NCBI GenBank assembly: GCA_018715925.1
Contig: DVKQ01000011.1
Span: forward strand, 1-34,473
Reading direction: 5' to 3'
Origin: Candidatus Onthousia faecipullorum
GTDB taxonomy: Bacteria > Bacillota_I > Bacilli_A > RF39 > UBA660
DNA: 34,473 bases
The translations under genes and the position numbers were made by a program. Positions 1-7,186 of the stretch are shown in pieces. The notes beneath the pieces are model-generated. The model searched no databases and was not told the origin of the DNA. It saw only the letters and a program-made list of their open reading frames with translations. Positions within the stretch are counted from its first letter, which is position 1. The number at the start of each line of letters is the position of its first letter.

Positions 1-1
1 T

Positions 2-538
2 ATAAGAGCAGGTACTTTAGATTTAGTACTTGGAGAAGGTAATGAATTAACTTTAGAAAAACAAATACCTATAGAAGATGAAGAAGGTATGAGTTTAGAT
101 GGCTTTACTTTTTCTTTAACAAATAATGGTATTGCCATGATAGAAGATAATATAACTTGGTATTTAGGAAAAATAGATAATGGTAGTTCTTATAAATTAG
201 CAAAGTATACTGATACAAATATGACTGGATATACTTCAACTATTAATTCTAAAGTAGGGTTATTACGTTATGGTGAATTGATGGCTGGGCAATTTAATAG
301 AAATGTTGAGAAAGGCGAAACATATAATCGAACTAATTTGACAATATATTATTGGACTTTAACACCATATACTTCATCTTATGTATGGACTATTGGTCGA
401 CAGTCTAGTCCAACTGCTTTTTCTTCCTCTAATAGTTTAAATGGAATTAAGCCAGCCTTAAATCTAAAATCTAACGTTATCATAACAGGCGGAGGTGGTA
501 CTAAAGAGAATCCTTTCACTTTGCAACTTGCTAGTTAA
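2..538 (+). CDS. 3' part of a surface protein with a DUF6273-like C-terminal module (5' end outside window)
   Basis: The ORF track starts this gene at base 89, but the same frame is open to base 2 with no stop, so the gene enters from outside the window and only its last 178 codons are visible. The protein is rich in Asn, Thr, Ser and Tyr and has no membrane segment in the visible part. Its end (GIKPALNL, then TGGGGTKENPFTL) closely resembles two places in the product of the gene at 4532 (NVRPAVTL, then GDGSENNPYIL; and GGNGSITDPYTI). The shared pattern is a G-x-G-S/T turn followed by a P-Y/F strand. I think this is the DUF6273-type extracellular domain, recalled without a search. A secreted or anchored surface role is inferred from composition and the resemblance. 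A strong terminator follows the stop codon. Confidence 0.75.
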   Translation: MRAGTLDLVLGEGNELTLEKQIPIEDEEGMSLDGFTFSLTNNGIAMIEDNITWYLGKIDNGSSYKLAKYTDTNMTGYTSTINSKVGLLRYGELMAGQFNRNVEKGETYNRTNLTIYYWTLTPYTSSYVWTIGRQSSPTAFSSSNSLNGIKPALNLKSNVIITGGGGTKENPFTLQLAS

Positions 539-554
539 TCTTTCCGTACCTTAA

Positions 555-590
555 GAAAATATTAGAAAACTCTAGTATTTTCTTTTTTTT
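555..590 (+). terminator. Rho-independent terminator after the partial surface protein gene
   Basis: A 12-bp stem, GAAAATATTAGA paired with TCTAGTATTTTC (one G-U pair), has a 4-base loop and is followed at once by eight T residues. It lies between the first gene and typA and separates their transcription. Confidence 0.88.
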
Positions 591-592
591 TA

Positions 593-601
593 TGTTATAA
601 T
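593..601 (+). promoter_or_regulatory. Extended -10 promoter element for typA
   Basis: TGTTATAAT fits the extended -10 pattern TG-N-TATAAT. It lies between the upstream terminator and the typA ribosome binding site. No good -35 box is visible because that position falls in the terminator T-run; extended -10 promoters can work without one. Confidence 0.6.
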
Positions 602-628
602 TTAGAACGTATTTTGGAGTGTGATAGT

Positions 629-2443
629 ATGAAAAAAAGAAATGTAGCAATTATAGCTCATGTCGATCATGGTAAAACTACTTTAGTAGATGGTATTTTA
701 AAAACATCTGGTATGTTTCGTGATAATGAAGATGTAAGTAATGTATCAATGGATTCTAATGCTTTAGAAAAAGAACGTGGTATTACTATTCTAGCTAAGA
801 CAACAGCTTTAGACTATAACGGATATCGCATTAATATTCTTGATACTCCAGGACATGCTGATTTTGGTGGAGAAGTTGAACGTATTATGAATATGGTAGA
901 TGGTGTTATTCTAGTTGTTGATGCTTATGAAGGTGCAATGCCTCAGACTAGATTTGTTTTAAAAAAAGCTTTTGAAGCAGGTGTTAAACCTATAGTTGTT
1001 ATTAATAAAGTAGATAAACCTAGTGCAAGATGCAGTGCTGTTGTTGATGAAGTACTTGACTTATTTATAGAACTTGGTGCAGATGAAGATCAACTTGATT
1101 TCCCTGTAGTTTATGCTAGTGCTTTAAATGAGACTTGTAGCTTAAGTGATGATATTAGTATGCAAGAAAAAGGTTTTGAACCATTACTTGACTTAATAAT
1201 AGAGAAAATTCCTGCCCCAACTGGAGATAATTCTAAACCATTACAATTTCAACCAGCACTTCTCGATTATAATGAATTTGTAGGACGTATTGGAATTGGA
1301 CGTGTACATAATGGTATTATTAAAACAGGAGAGATGGTTAGTTGTCTTAGATTAGATGGTACTGTTAAAAACTTTAGAATCCAAAAATTATTTGGATATT
1401 ATGGTTATAATCGTATAGAAATTAATGAAGCTGAAGCAGGAGATATTGTCGCTATTGCGGGACTTGCTGATATATCAGTAGGAGAGACTATCTGTAATAT
1501 GGGGGATAATTTACCTTTACCTGTTTTACATATAGATGAACCAACTTTACAAATGACTTTTGGTACTAATAGTAGTCCTTTTGTAGGTCGTGATGGTAAG
1601 ATTTTGACTGCTCGTAAGATAGAAGAAAGATTAATTCGTGAGACACAAAAAGACGTATCTTTAAGAGTTGAATCCGCTACAAATGATAGTTTCCTCGTAT
1701 CAGGACGTGGAGAGTTACATCTTGGTATTTTAATAGAAAATATGCGTCGTGAAGGCTTTGAGCTTGAAGTATCTAAACCTAAAGTAATTATTAAAGAAAT
1801 AGATGGTGTTAAGTATGAACCTTGGGAAGATTTACAAATAGAAGTACCAGAAGATGTTGTTGGTAGTGTTATCGAACATTTAGGAACTCGTGGTGGAGTA
1901 ATGGAGAATATGACTAACTTTGAAAATCAAGTTCGTCTTAACTATACTATTCCTTCACGTGGACTTATTGGTTTTTCTACAGACTTTATGACTATGACTA
2001 AGGGTTATGGAATAATGAATCATACCTTTAGTTCCTATAAACCTTATGAAAACGTTGATATTGGTGAACGTAAGCTTGGTGTATTAGTATCAGTTGAAAA
2101 TGGAAATTCTACAGCTTATTCAATAGGTAATCTTGAAGATAGAGGTACAATGTTTATTGAACCTGGTACAGAAGTATACGAAGGTATGATAATAGGAGAG
2201 TGTAATAGAGATAATGACCTTGCAGTTAATGTTGTTAAAGGTAAACAATTAACAAATATGCGTGCTGCTGGAAGTGATCATACTGTTGTCCTAAAAAGAC
2301 CTCGTCAAATAACTTTAGAGTATGCACTTGACTATATTAATTCTGATGAACTAGTAGAAGTAACTCCTAACTTTATTAGACTTAGAAAACGTATATTAAA
2401 TACAGAAGAAAGAAAAAAAGCAGATGCTAAAAAAAATAAATAG
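629..2443 (+). CDS. typA: Ribosome-associated GTPase TypA/BipA
   Basis: This is a translational GTPase of the EF-G/LepA family that acts on ribosomes, mainly in assembly and stress or cold adaptation. All G motifs are present: AHVDHGKTT (G1) at residues 10-18, RGITI (G2), DTPGH (G3) and NKVD (G4). EF-G-like domains II and V and the TypA-specific C-terminal region follow. At 604 residues it is close to the usual length of about 610. The ORF track starts at TTG 614; ATG 629 is preferred because GGAG at 616-619 sits 9 bases before it and the product then begins MKKRN, as in homologues. It is a housekeeping gene with its own promoter and terminator and marks the chromosomal left flank of the pilus/secretion locus. 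Confidence 0.97.
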   Translation: MKKRNVAIIAHVDHGKTTLVDGILKTSGMFRDNEDVSNVSMDSNALEKERGITILAKTTALDYNGYRINILDTPGHADFGGEVERIMNMVDGVILVVDAYEGAMPQTRFVLKKAFEAGVKPIVVINKVDKPSARCSAVVDEVLDLFIELGADEDQLDFPVVYASALNETCSLSDDISMQEKGFEPLLDLIIEKIPAPTGDNSKPLQFQPALLDYNEFVGRIGIGRVHNGIIKTGEMVSCLRLDGTVKNFRIQKLFGYYGYNRIEINEAEAGDIVAIAGLADISVGETICNMGDNLPLPVLHIDEPTLQMTFGTNSSPFVGRDGKILTARKIEERLIRETQKDVSLRVESATNDSFLVSGRGELHLGILIENMRREGFELEVSKPKVIIKEIDGVKYEPWEDLQIEVPEDVVGSVIEHLGTRGGVMENMTNFENQVRLNYTIPSRGLIGFSTDFMTMTKGYGIMNHTFSSYKPYENVDIGERKLGVLVSVENGNSTAYSIGNLEDRGTMFIEPGTEVYEGMIIGECNRDNDLAVNVVKGKQLTNMRAAGSDHTVVLKRPRQITLEYALDYINSDELVEVTPNFIRLRKRILNTEERKKADAKKNK

Positions 2444-2467
2444 TTCTGATTTGACTATTTATTTTTT
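2431..2467. terminator. Bidirectional terminator between convergent typA and the thioredoxin-like gene
   Basis: AAAAAATAAATAGT (2431-2444) and ACTATTTATTTTTT (2454-2467) form a perfect 14-bp inverted repeat with a 9-base loop. It spans the typA stop codon and has A and T tracts on both sides, so it can end transcription from both converging genes. Confidence 0.85.
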
Positions 2468-2469
2468 TC

Positions 2470-2877
2470 TTATTCAATATATCCACCATCTTTTAAATGT
2501 TCTTCAATCTTTTCATTATTTACCGCCCCATATATTCTATTACTTGTTTCTTTTCCATCTTCAAAAAATAAGACAGTAGGAGTACCAGATATTGTTGTTA
2601 ATTCATCAAACTTCTCACTTTCTTCCTCTGTTAAATTATGTAAATTAAGAGAGTATGCTTCTATATCATTAGTCTTTAAAACAGCTTTAAATCTAGGAGA
2701 AAATTCTTGACAATGAGAACATCCTGTTTGAACTATTTCTAAGATAAAACTTTCTTTATTATCTATCATTTCCTCTAAATCACTATAATTAATTTCTGTA
2801 ATTGTATTTGTGTTATTACATCCAGTTATAAATATCATAAATAATCCAATAATTAAAAATTTAATCTTTTTCTTCAT
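2470..2877 (-). CDS. Thioredoxin-like membrane-anchored lipoprotein
   Basis: A short signal sequence (MKKKIKFLIIGLFMIF) ends in the lipobox ITGC, so the protein should be lipid-anchored on the outer face of the membrane. The rest is a small thioredoxin fold: a CSHC redox motif in TGCSHCQEF near residue 54, and the cis-proline region SGTPTVLFFEDG further on. It probably acts in thiol-disulfide exchange outside the membrane. The ORF track starts at GTG (2886), but AAAG lies only two bases before that codon. ATG 2877 gives better spacing and a cleaner signal peptide, so I use it; the choice is not certain. It is the only minus-strand gene in the window. It lies next to a locus encoding several Cys-rich exported proteins, so a role in their disulfide formation is possible but only inferred. 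Confidence 0.88.
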   Translation of the reverse strand: MKKKIKFLIIGLFMIFITGCNNTNTITEINYSDLEEMIDNKESFILEIVQTGCSHCQEFSPRFKAVLKTNDIEAYSLNLHNLTEEESEKFDELTTISGTPTVLFFEDGKETSNRIYGAVNNEKIEEHLKDGGYIE

Positions 2878-2900
2878 TTTTATCACTACTTTCTTTAAGT

Positions 2901-2929
2901 ATTATAGCAATTTAATTTAATAAAAACAA
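2901..2929 (-). promoter_or_regulatory. Promoter for the thioredoxin-like lipoprotein gene
   Basis: On the minus strand TTGTTT (complement of 2924-2929) is followed after exactly 17 bases by TATAAT (complement of 2901-2906), with an upstream TG giving an extended -10 (TGCTATAAT). Confidence 0.72.
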
Positions 2930-2966
2930 GTTTCTACTTGTATGAAATCTAAAACTAAGTTATACT

Positions 2967-2972
2967 TATAAT
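2967..2972 (+). promoter_or_regulatory. -10 element for the long operon starting at 2991
   Basis: TATAAT lies 18 bases before ATG 2991, just ahead of the AAGGGGTG ribosome binding site. No convincing -35 is seen at 17 bases. This is the only clear promoter signal before the run of genes that reaches 14411. Confidence 0.45.
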
Positions 2973-2990
2973 AGTAAAGGGGTGTAGCCT

Positions 2991-4520
2991 ATGATACTTA
3001 GAAAACCATATGCTCTTTTAATACAATATTTTCAAAGAATCCATTTAATACTTATATTACTTTGTGCTTATATATTTTATAAAATAATGGGATTGCGTAG
3101 TTTTGTAGCAGATTTTTTGACTACAGAAAGTTATAATGCTTATTATGAATCAGTAAATGAACATATTAACTTTTTATTAATTATTTCTATATTAGTAGTT
3201 ATTGCCATTAGTATAGCTTTAATAATATTATTACGTTATAAGAAGAAACCTTGGAAAATATATTTAATTCCTGTTTTTGAATATATATTTATGTTAGGAA
3301 TTTTGATGTTTGTTAATAGTTATTTTCATGGTTATGATGAACTTTCTAGTATTACTCCCATAATGGCAGGTCGTGATTTACTTAATATAGTATCAATTGG
3401 GCAATATGTTATTTTTATTATTTTTGGCATTAGATTTTTAGGAATAGATTTAAAACAGTTCGGTTTTAAGAATGATGAAGAATATTTAGATATTAAAGAA
3501 GAAGATAGAGAAGAATTTGAAGTTAATATAGAATTTGATAAAGATAAAATTACTAGAAACATTAAAAGACTTTTTAGAAATTTAAAATACATTTATTTTG
3601 AACATAGACTTGTTTGTAATACTATTATAATAATTCTATTTGCTTCTCTTACTGGATATACATATTATTATTTTGGAGTTTTACATAGAACTTACGGTGA
3701 AGGGAATACTTTTAGTGCTAACTACTATGATATTACTGTTAATTCTAGTTATTTAACTAATAAAGATAGTCGTGGTAATGTTATTACTGATAAGAACTCT
3801 TATTTAGTTATAAACCTTACTGTTAAAAATGATGCTTCTAAAAGAAATATTAATTTGGATAGATTTAGAGTTATGAATAAAAGTGAAGGGTTTTCTCATG
3901 TTAACAATATTTATGATTATTTTAAAGATTTAGGAAAATCTTATAGCGGGAAGGAACTTGTAAATGGCGATGAGGTAACCTTTATTTTGGTGTATAAAGT
4001 ACCTAATAATTTAAACTCTAATAAATATGTTTTGTATTATCAAGATGTAAGTAAAAGAATATTACTAAAAAAGGTAAAATTAAATGTAGATGATGTTAGA
4101 GAAGTTGAAACTAAAGGGGAAGCTAAAATTACAGAGAGTTTAAAATTTCCTGATGGTAATAATATTACAATTACTGATTTTAAAGTATCTAATGAAACTA
4201 CTTATAGCAGATATTCTTGTGATGATTATGGTTGTAGAATGATGGATTTACCATTAAAATCTAATAATAAGATTTTAGAAATTTCTTTTGTTAGTAATAA
4301 TTTTACAGGTAAAAGTTTTATTGACTTTTCTAATATATATGCTAAAATTAGATATGAAGATAATAATGGTAAGATGAAGAGTGTAGAACCTAAATCTTTA
4401 ATTAGTAACTATAATGGAAATTATGCTTATTTTAGTATTCCTACTGATATTAAAGATAATGGGAAATTAAGGTTAGTATTTATTTTCAGAGATGAGAGAT
4501 ATATTTATCATTTAAGATAG
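2991..4520 (+). CDS. Polytopic membrane protein with a large extracellular C-terminal domain, function unknown
   Basis: I do not recognise this 509-residue protein. It has four hydrophobic helices in the first 155 residues (about 19-36, 61-82, 91-110 and 132-150), then an acidic cytoplasmic stretch (EEYLDIKEEDREEFE), a fifth helix near 208-228 and about 280 residues outside the membrane. The outer part is beta-rich. Its YLVINLTVKNDASKRNINL segment resembles the telokin-like DUF4352 type of immunoglobulin fold, with a second such unit after residue 375. It is the first gene of the co-directional run and is followed 11 bases later by another surface protein gene. A structural or sensory role in the envelope machine is plausible but not shown. 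The start is supported by an AAGGGGTG ribosome binding site. Confidence 0.7.
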   Translation: MILRKPYALLIQYFQRIHLILILLCAYIFYKIMGLRSFVADFLTTESYNAYYESVNEHINFLLIISILVVIAISIALIILLRYKKKPWKIYLIPVFEYIFMLGILMFVNSYFHGYDELSSITPIMAGRDLLNIVSIGQYVIFIIFGIRFLGIDLKQFGFKNDEEYLDIKEEDREEFEVNIEFDKDKITRNIKRLFRNLKYIYFEHRLVCNTIIIILFASLTGYTYYYFGVLHRTYGEGNTFSANYYDITVNSSYLTNKDSRGNVITDKNSYLVINLTVKNDASKRNINLDRFRVMNKSEGFSHVNNIYDYFKDLGKSYSGKELVNGDEVTFILVYKVPNNLNSNKYVLYYQDVSKRILLKKVKLNVDDVREVETKGEAKITESLKFPDGNNITITDFKVSNETTYSRYSCDDYGCRMMDLPLKSNNKILEISFVSNNFTGKSFIDFSNIYAKIRYEDNNGKMKSVEPKSLISNYNGNYAYFSIPTDIKDNGKLRLVFIFRDERYIYHLR

Positions 4521-4531
4521 GAGAGTTTAAA

Positions 4532-6388
4532 ATGAAAAAGAAAAAAAGAGGTTTTGATAAGAAGAAAATAGTTAAAATTGTTATAGCGGTTGCCTTATTA
4601 GTTATTATTTTGTTATTAGTTTGGTTTTTATATTTATATCCTAATAGAGTTTTTAAAGATAATGAGGAATTATTAAGAAAAGCTGGAGAAAGATATTTTT
4701 CTATTAATAGAACTAGTCTTCCAAGTGAAGAAGGACGTGTTGTTTCTGTTTCTTTAAATACTTTGATAAGGCAAGATTATTTAGAAGGATTATATGAGCC
4801 TTATAATAACAAAATATGTGATATGGACGAATCTAATGTTAAAGTTGTTTTGAATAATGATGGCGATTATCAATATTATACTTATTTGAAATGTGGTAAA
4901 TATGAATCTGATGTTGATCATGAAGGCCCTGTTATTACTTTAAATGGAGATACTACAATAAGATTAAATAGAGGAGAAGAATATACAGAGCAGGGAGTTA
5001 AGAGTGTTAGGGATGATACTGATGGTAATTTAAATGTAGATGATGTAAAGATAAGAGGAGAAATTAATACAGATGTAGTTGGTACTTATGAAATTGTTTA
5101 TACTATAAATGATAGTTTAAATAATGTAGGTAGCATTACAAGAAAAGTTATTGTTGAGGAATCCTTGAGTAATGTAGTTAAGAGTGCTACTAGTAATAGC
5201 AATAATTATTATAAAGGAAATGCTTTAAATAACTATGTAATGTTTAATAATATGTTATTTAGAATAATTAAAGTTAATAGTGATAATACAGTTACTATTG
5301 CTAGTGATGAGTTACTTGCAAGTGTTGATTATAGTAATGATGGTAGATTTGCTGGTAGTTCATTAGATTCTTGGTTAAATGATTATTTCTATAATCTATT
5401 AGATGAAAAATATAAAGACTTAATTGTATCATCAAGATGGTGTGATGATGTAGTTAATAATGATGATTATATGACAATAGAGTGTAATAGAACTAGTGCT
5501 AAGAGAAATGTCGGTATTTTATCTATTCAAGATTATAATAATACTTTAGAGGGAACTGGATTTGTTGCTGCTAGTTTCTTAGATAATCCTGGTCTTACAT
5601 GGTATGCTAATATGGGTAGCGATAATAATCCTTGGACAATAACTAGTCTTTATGATTATCCATTAAAGGCTGAGCCTATGAATAAAGAATATTTATTTAA
5701 TGTTAGACCTGCTGTTACTTTGAAGAAAAATACAAAAATATTAAGTGGTGATGGCAGTGAAAATAATCCTTATATATTAGTTGAAAATAATAGTGCTAAG
5801 AGAAATACTTTAGTTAATACAAGACAAGTTGGTGAATATATTAGATATTCTGGATATACCTTTAGAATAGCTGGTATTACTGATGATAATACGACAGAGA
5901 TTATTATGACTGGTGTTCTTAATAATAATGGAGAAGAAGTTCAAATAGGATATGAAAATAGTGGTGCGAAAGTCTATAATCCTAATAAAGAAGGTAATAT
6001 AGGTTATCAAGTTATCAATAATATGACTAGATATATTTCTACTGATTTATTTGCTAAGACTAAAATTGAAGTACCTATTTATAATAATAGAGTGACTTAT
6101 AAAGGAAAACATGATACTAAAACTTATAATAATATAGTTACAATTCCTTCTACATTTGACATTTTCTCTTCTAAGGGAGATAATACTAGTAGTGGTGGAT
6201 ATTGGTTAATAGATTCATCTAAAGCTGATAATGTAAAAACTTTTATGTTTCCTGCTGGTACAATAGATTATGATAGTGTTTTAGATAGTGCTATTAGTGG
6301 AGTAAAAATTAAAGCTTATTTAAAAGATGATGTGTTTATTACTGGTGGTAATGGTAGTATTACAGATCCATATACTATAGATGATTAA
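4532..6388 (+). CDS. Membrane-anchored surface protein with an Ig-like (DUF5011-type) domain and repeated DUF6273-like modules
   Basis: This 618-residue protein has a short Lys-rich cytoplasmic start, one membrane helix (about 13-34) and a long outer part. Residues about 35-125 (LRKAGERYF, LNTLIRQDYLEGLY) look like the helix and linker often seen in pilin-like proteins of related uncultured Firmicutes. Residues about 128-210 (HEGPVITLNG, then VGTYEIVYTINDSLNN) fit a DUF5011/HYR-type Ig-like domain. Two similar modules follow, ending GDGSENNPYIL and GGNGSITDPYTI and sharing YVMFNNMLFRI/YIRYSGYTFRI openings. The same module ends the partial gene at 2-538. There is no C-terminal sorting motif or helix. 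Probable role: surface or adhesive component. The ribosome binding site is GGAG 9 bases before ATG. Confidence 0.75.
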   Translation: MKKKKRGFDKKKIVKIVIAVALLVIILLLVWFLYLYPNRVFKDNEELLRKAGERYFSINRTSLPSEEGRVVSVSLNTLIRQDYLEGLYEPYNNKICDMDESNVKVVLNNDGDYQYYTYLKCGKYESDVDHEGPVITLNGDTTIRLNRGEEYTEQGVKSVRDDTDGNLNVDDVKIRGEINTDVVGTYEIVYTINDSLNNVGSITRKVIVEESLSNVVKSATSNSNNYYKGNALNNYVMFNNMLFRIIKVNSDNTVTIASDELLASVDYSNDGRFAGSSLDSWLNDYFYNLLDEKYKDLIVSSRWCDDVVNNDDYMTIECNRTSAKRNVGILSIQDYNNTLEGTGFVAASFLDNPGLTWYANMGSDNNPWTITSLYDYPLKAEPMNKEYLFNVRPAVTLKKNTKILSGDGSENNPYILVENNSAKRNTLVNTRQVGEYIRYSGYTFRIAGITDDNTTEIIMTGVLNNNGEEVQIGYENSGAKVYNPNKEGNIGYQVINNMTRYISTDLFAKTKIEVPIYNNRVTYKGKHDTKTYNNIVTIPSTFDIFSSKGDNTSSGGYWLIDSSKADNVKTFMFPAGTIDYDSVLDSAISGVKIKAYLKDDVFITGGNGSITDPYTIDD

Positions 6389-6403
6389 TTTAGGTGAAGT
6401 GTT

Positions 6404-7186
6404 ATGAAAAATAGAGTGTTATTATTACTAGGTATATTAATTATTATTGTTGCAATTGTTCTTGTTTTCATGTATTATAAAAGCAATTATAAAATTAGTG
6501 ATTTTACTATTATAAATGAAAGCGATAAAATAGAGGATGCTAAAAAATATGGGGATAATGTAGTTGGATGGCTTAGAGTTGAAGGAACAAACATTGATTT
6601 ACCATTAATTATGATAGATGATGATACTGATGTTTTAAATGGTAAGTATCAGTTTGCTTGGACTAATTCTATACCTGATGGTACAGGAAATAGACCAGCT
6701 TATATATCTCATAATGTTAGGAATGTTTCCTCAAATCCTATAGTAGGTGATGATACAATGAATTACTTTGAACAATTAATGTCATTTATCTATCCTGACT
6801 TTATTAAAGATAATCAGTTTATCGAATTTACAGATAGTAAAGGAGATACTAATATATATAGAGTTTATGCTGTTGCATTGTTAAATGATGATCAGAATGC
6901 TTCTTTTATGGATACTTATACTTCGGAAGAACAATCGCGTTATATTAAGCAGTCTAAAAGAGAAAGCATGTATGATATAGATGTTGATGTTAAAGAAGAT
7001 GATTTAATGTTGACATTGTTTACTTGTACTAGATTTTATGGTGCAAGTAATAGTTATTCATTTAGAGTGGATGCTAGAAAGTTAAGGGAAGGTGAGGATA
7101 AAATATATGCAAAAGTAAAAACTAACGAAAACTATGAAAAAATAAAGGAAAGGATGGAAGAAGGTGAAAGCAATGAAAAAGCTTAA
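6404..7186 (+). CDS. Class B-type sortase (cysteine transpeptidase)
   Basis: Sortases cut a C-terminal sorting signal and join the protein to the cell wall or to pilin subunits. The protein has one N-terminal membrane helix (residues 5-24). The opening VVGWLRVEGTNIDLPLI (52-68) is typical of class B. The catalytic set is visible: His103 in YISHN, Cys208 in TLFTCT and Arg221 in SFRVDARK. The length of 260 residues is normal for class B. It lies between two surface protein genes, and the next gene overlaps its 3' end by 14 bases, so the two are translationally coupled. No protein in the window carries an obvious sorting signal followed by a C-terminal helix, so its substrate is not evident. The ribosome binding site is AGGTGA before ATG 6404. 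Confidence 0.93.
   Translation: MKNRVLLLLGILIIIVAIVLVFMYYKSNYKISDFTIINESDKIEDAKKYGDNVVGWLRVEGTNIDLPLIMIDDDTDVLNGKYQFAWTNSIPDGTGNRPAYISHNVRNVSSNPIVGDDTMNYFEQLMSFIYPDFIKDNQFIEFTDSKGDTNIYRVYAVALLNDDQNASFMDTYTSEEQSRYIKQSKRESMYDIDVDVKEDDLMLTLFTCTRFYGASNSYSFRVDARKLREGEDKIYAKVKTNENYEKIKERMEEGESNEKA

Noticed and set aside
614-631. TTG start of typA at 614 given by the ORF track
   Set aside because: That start overlaps the GGAG ribosome binding site that serves ATG 629; homologues begin MKKRN-like.
3332-3592. Other ORF-track shadows (3332-, 5810-, 7462+, 14736-, 17791-, 23829-, 24864-, 28943+, 30031-, 31633-)
   Set aside because: All lie inside well-supported genes in other frames, have odd composition and lack ribosome binding sites.
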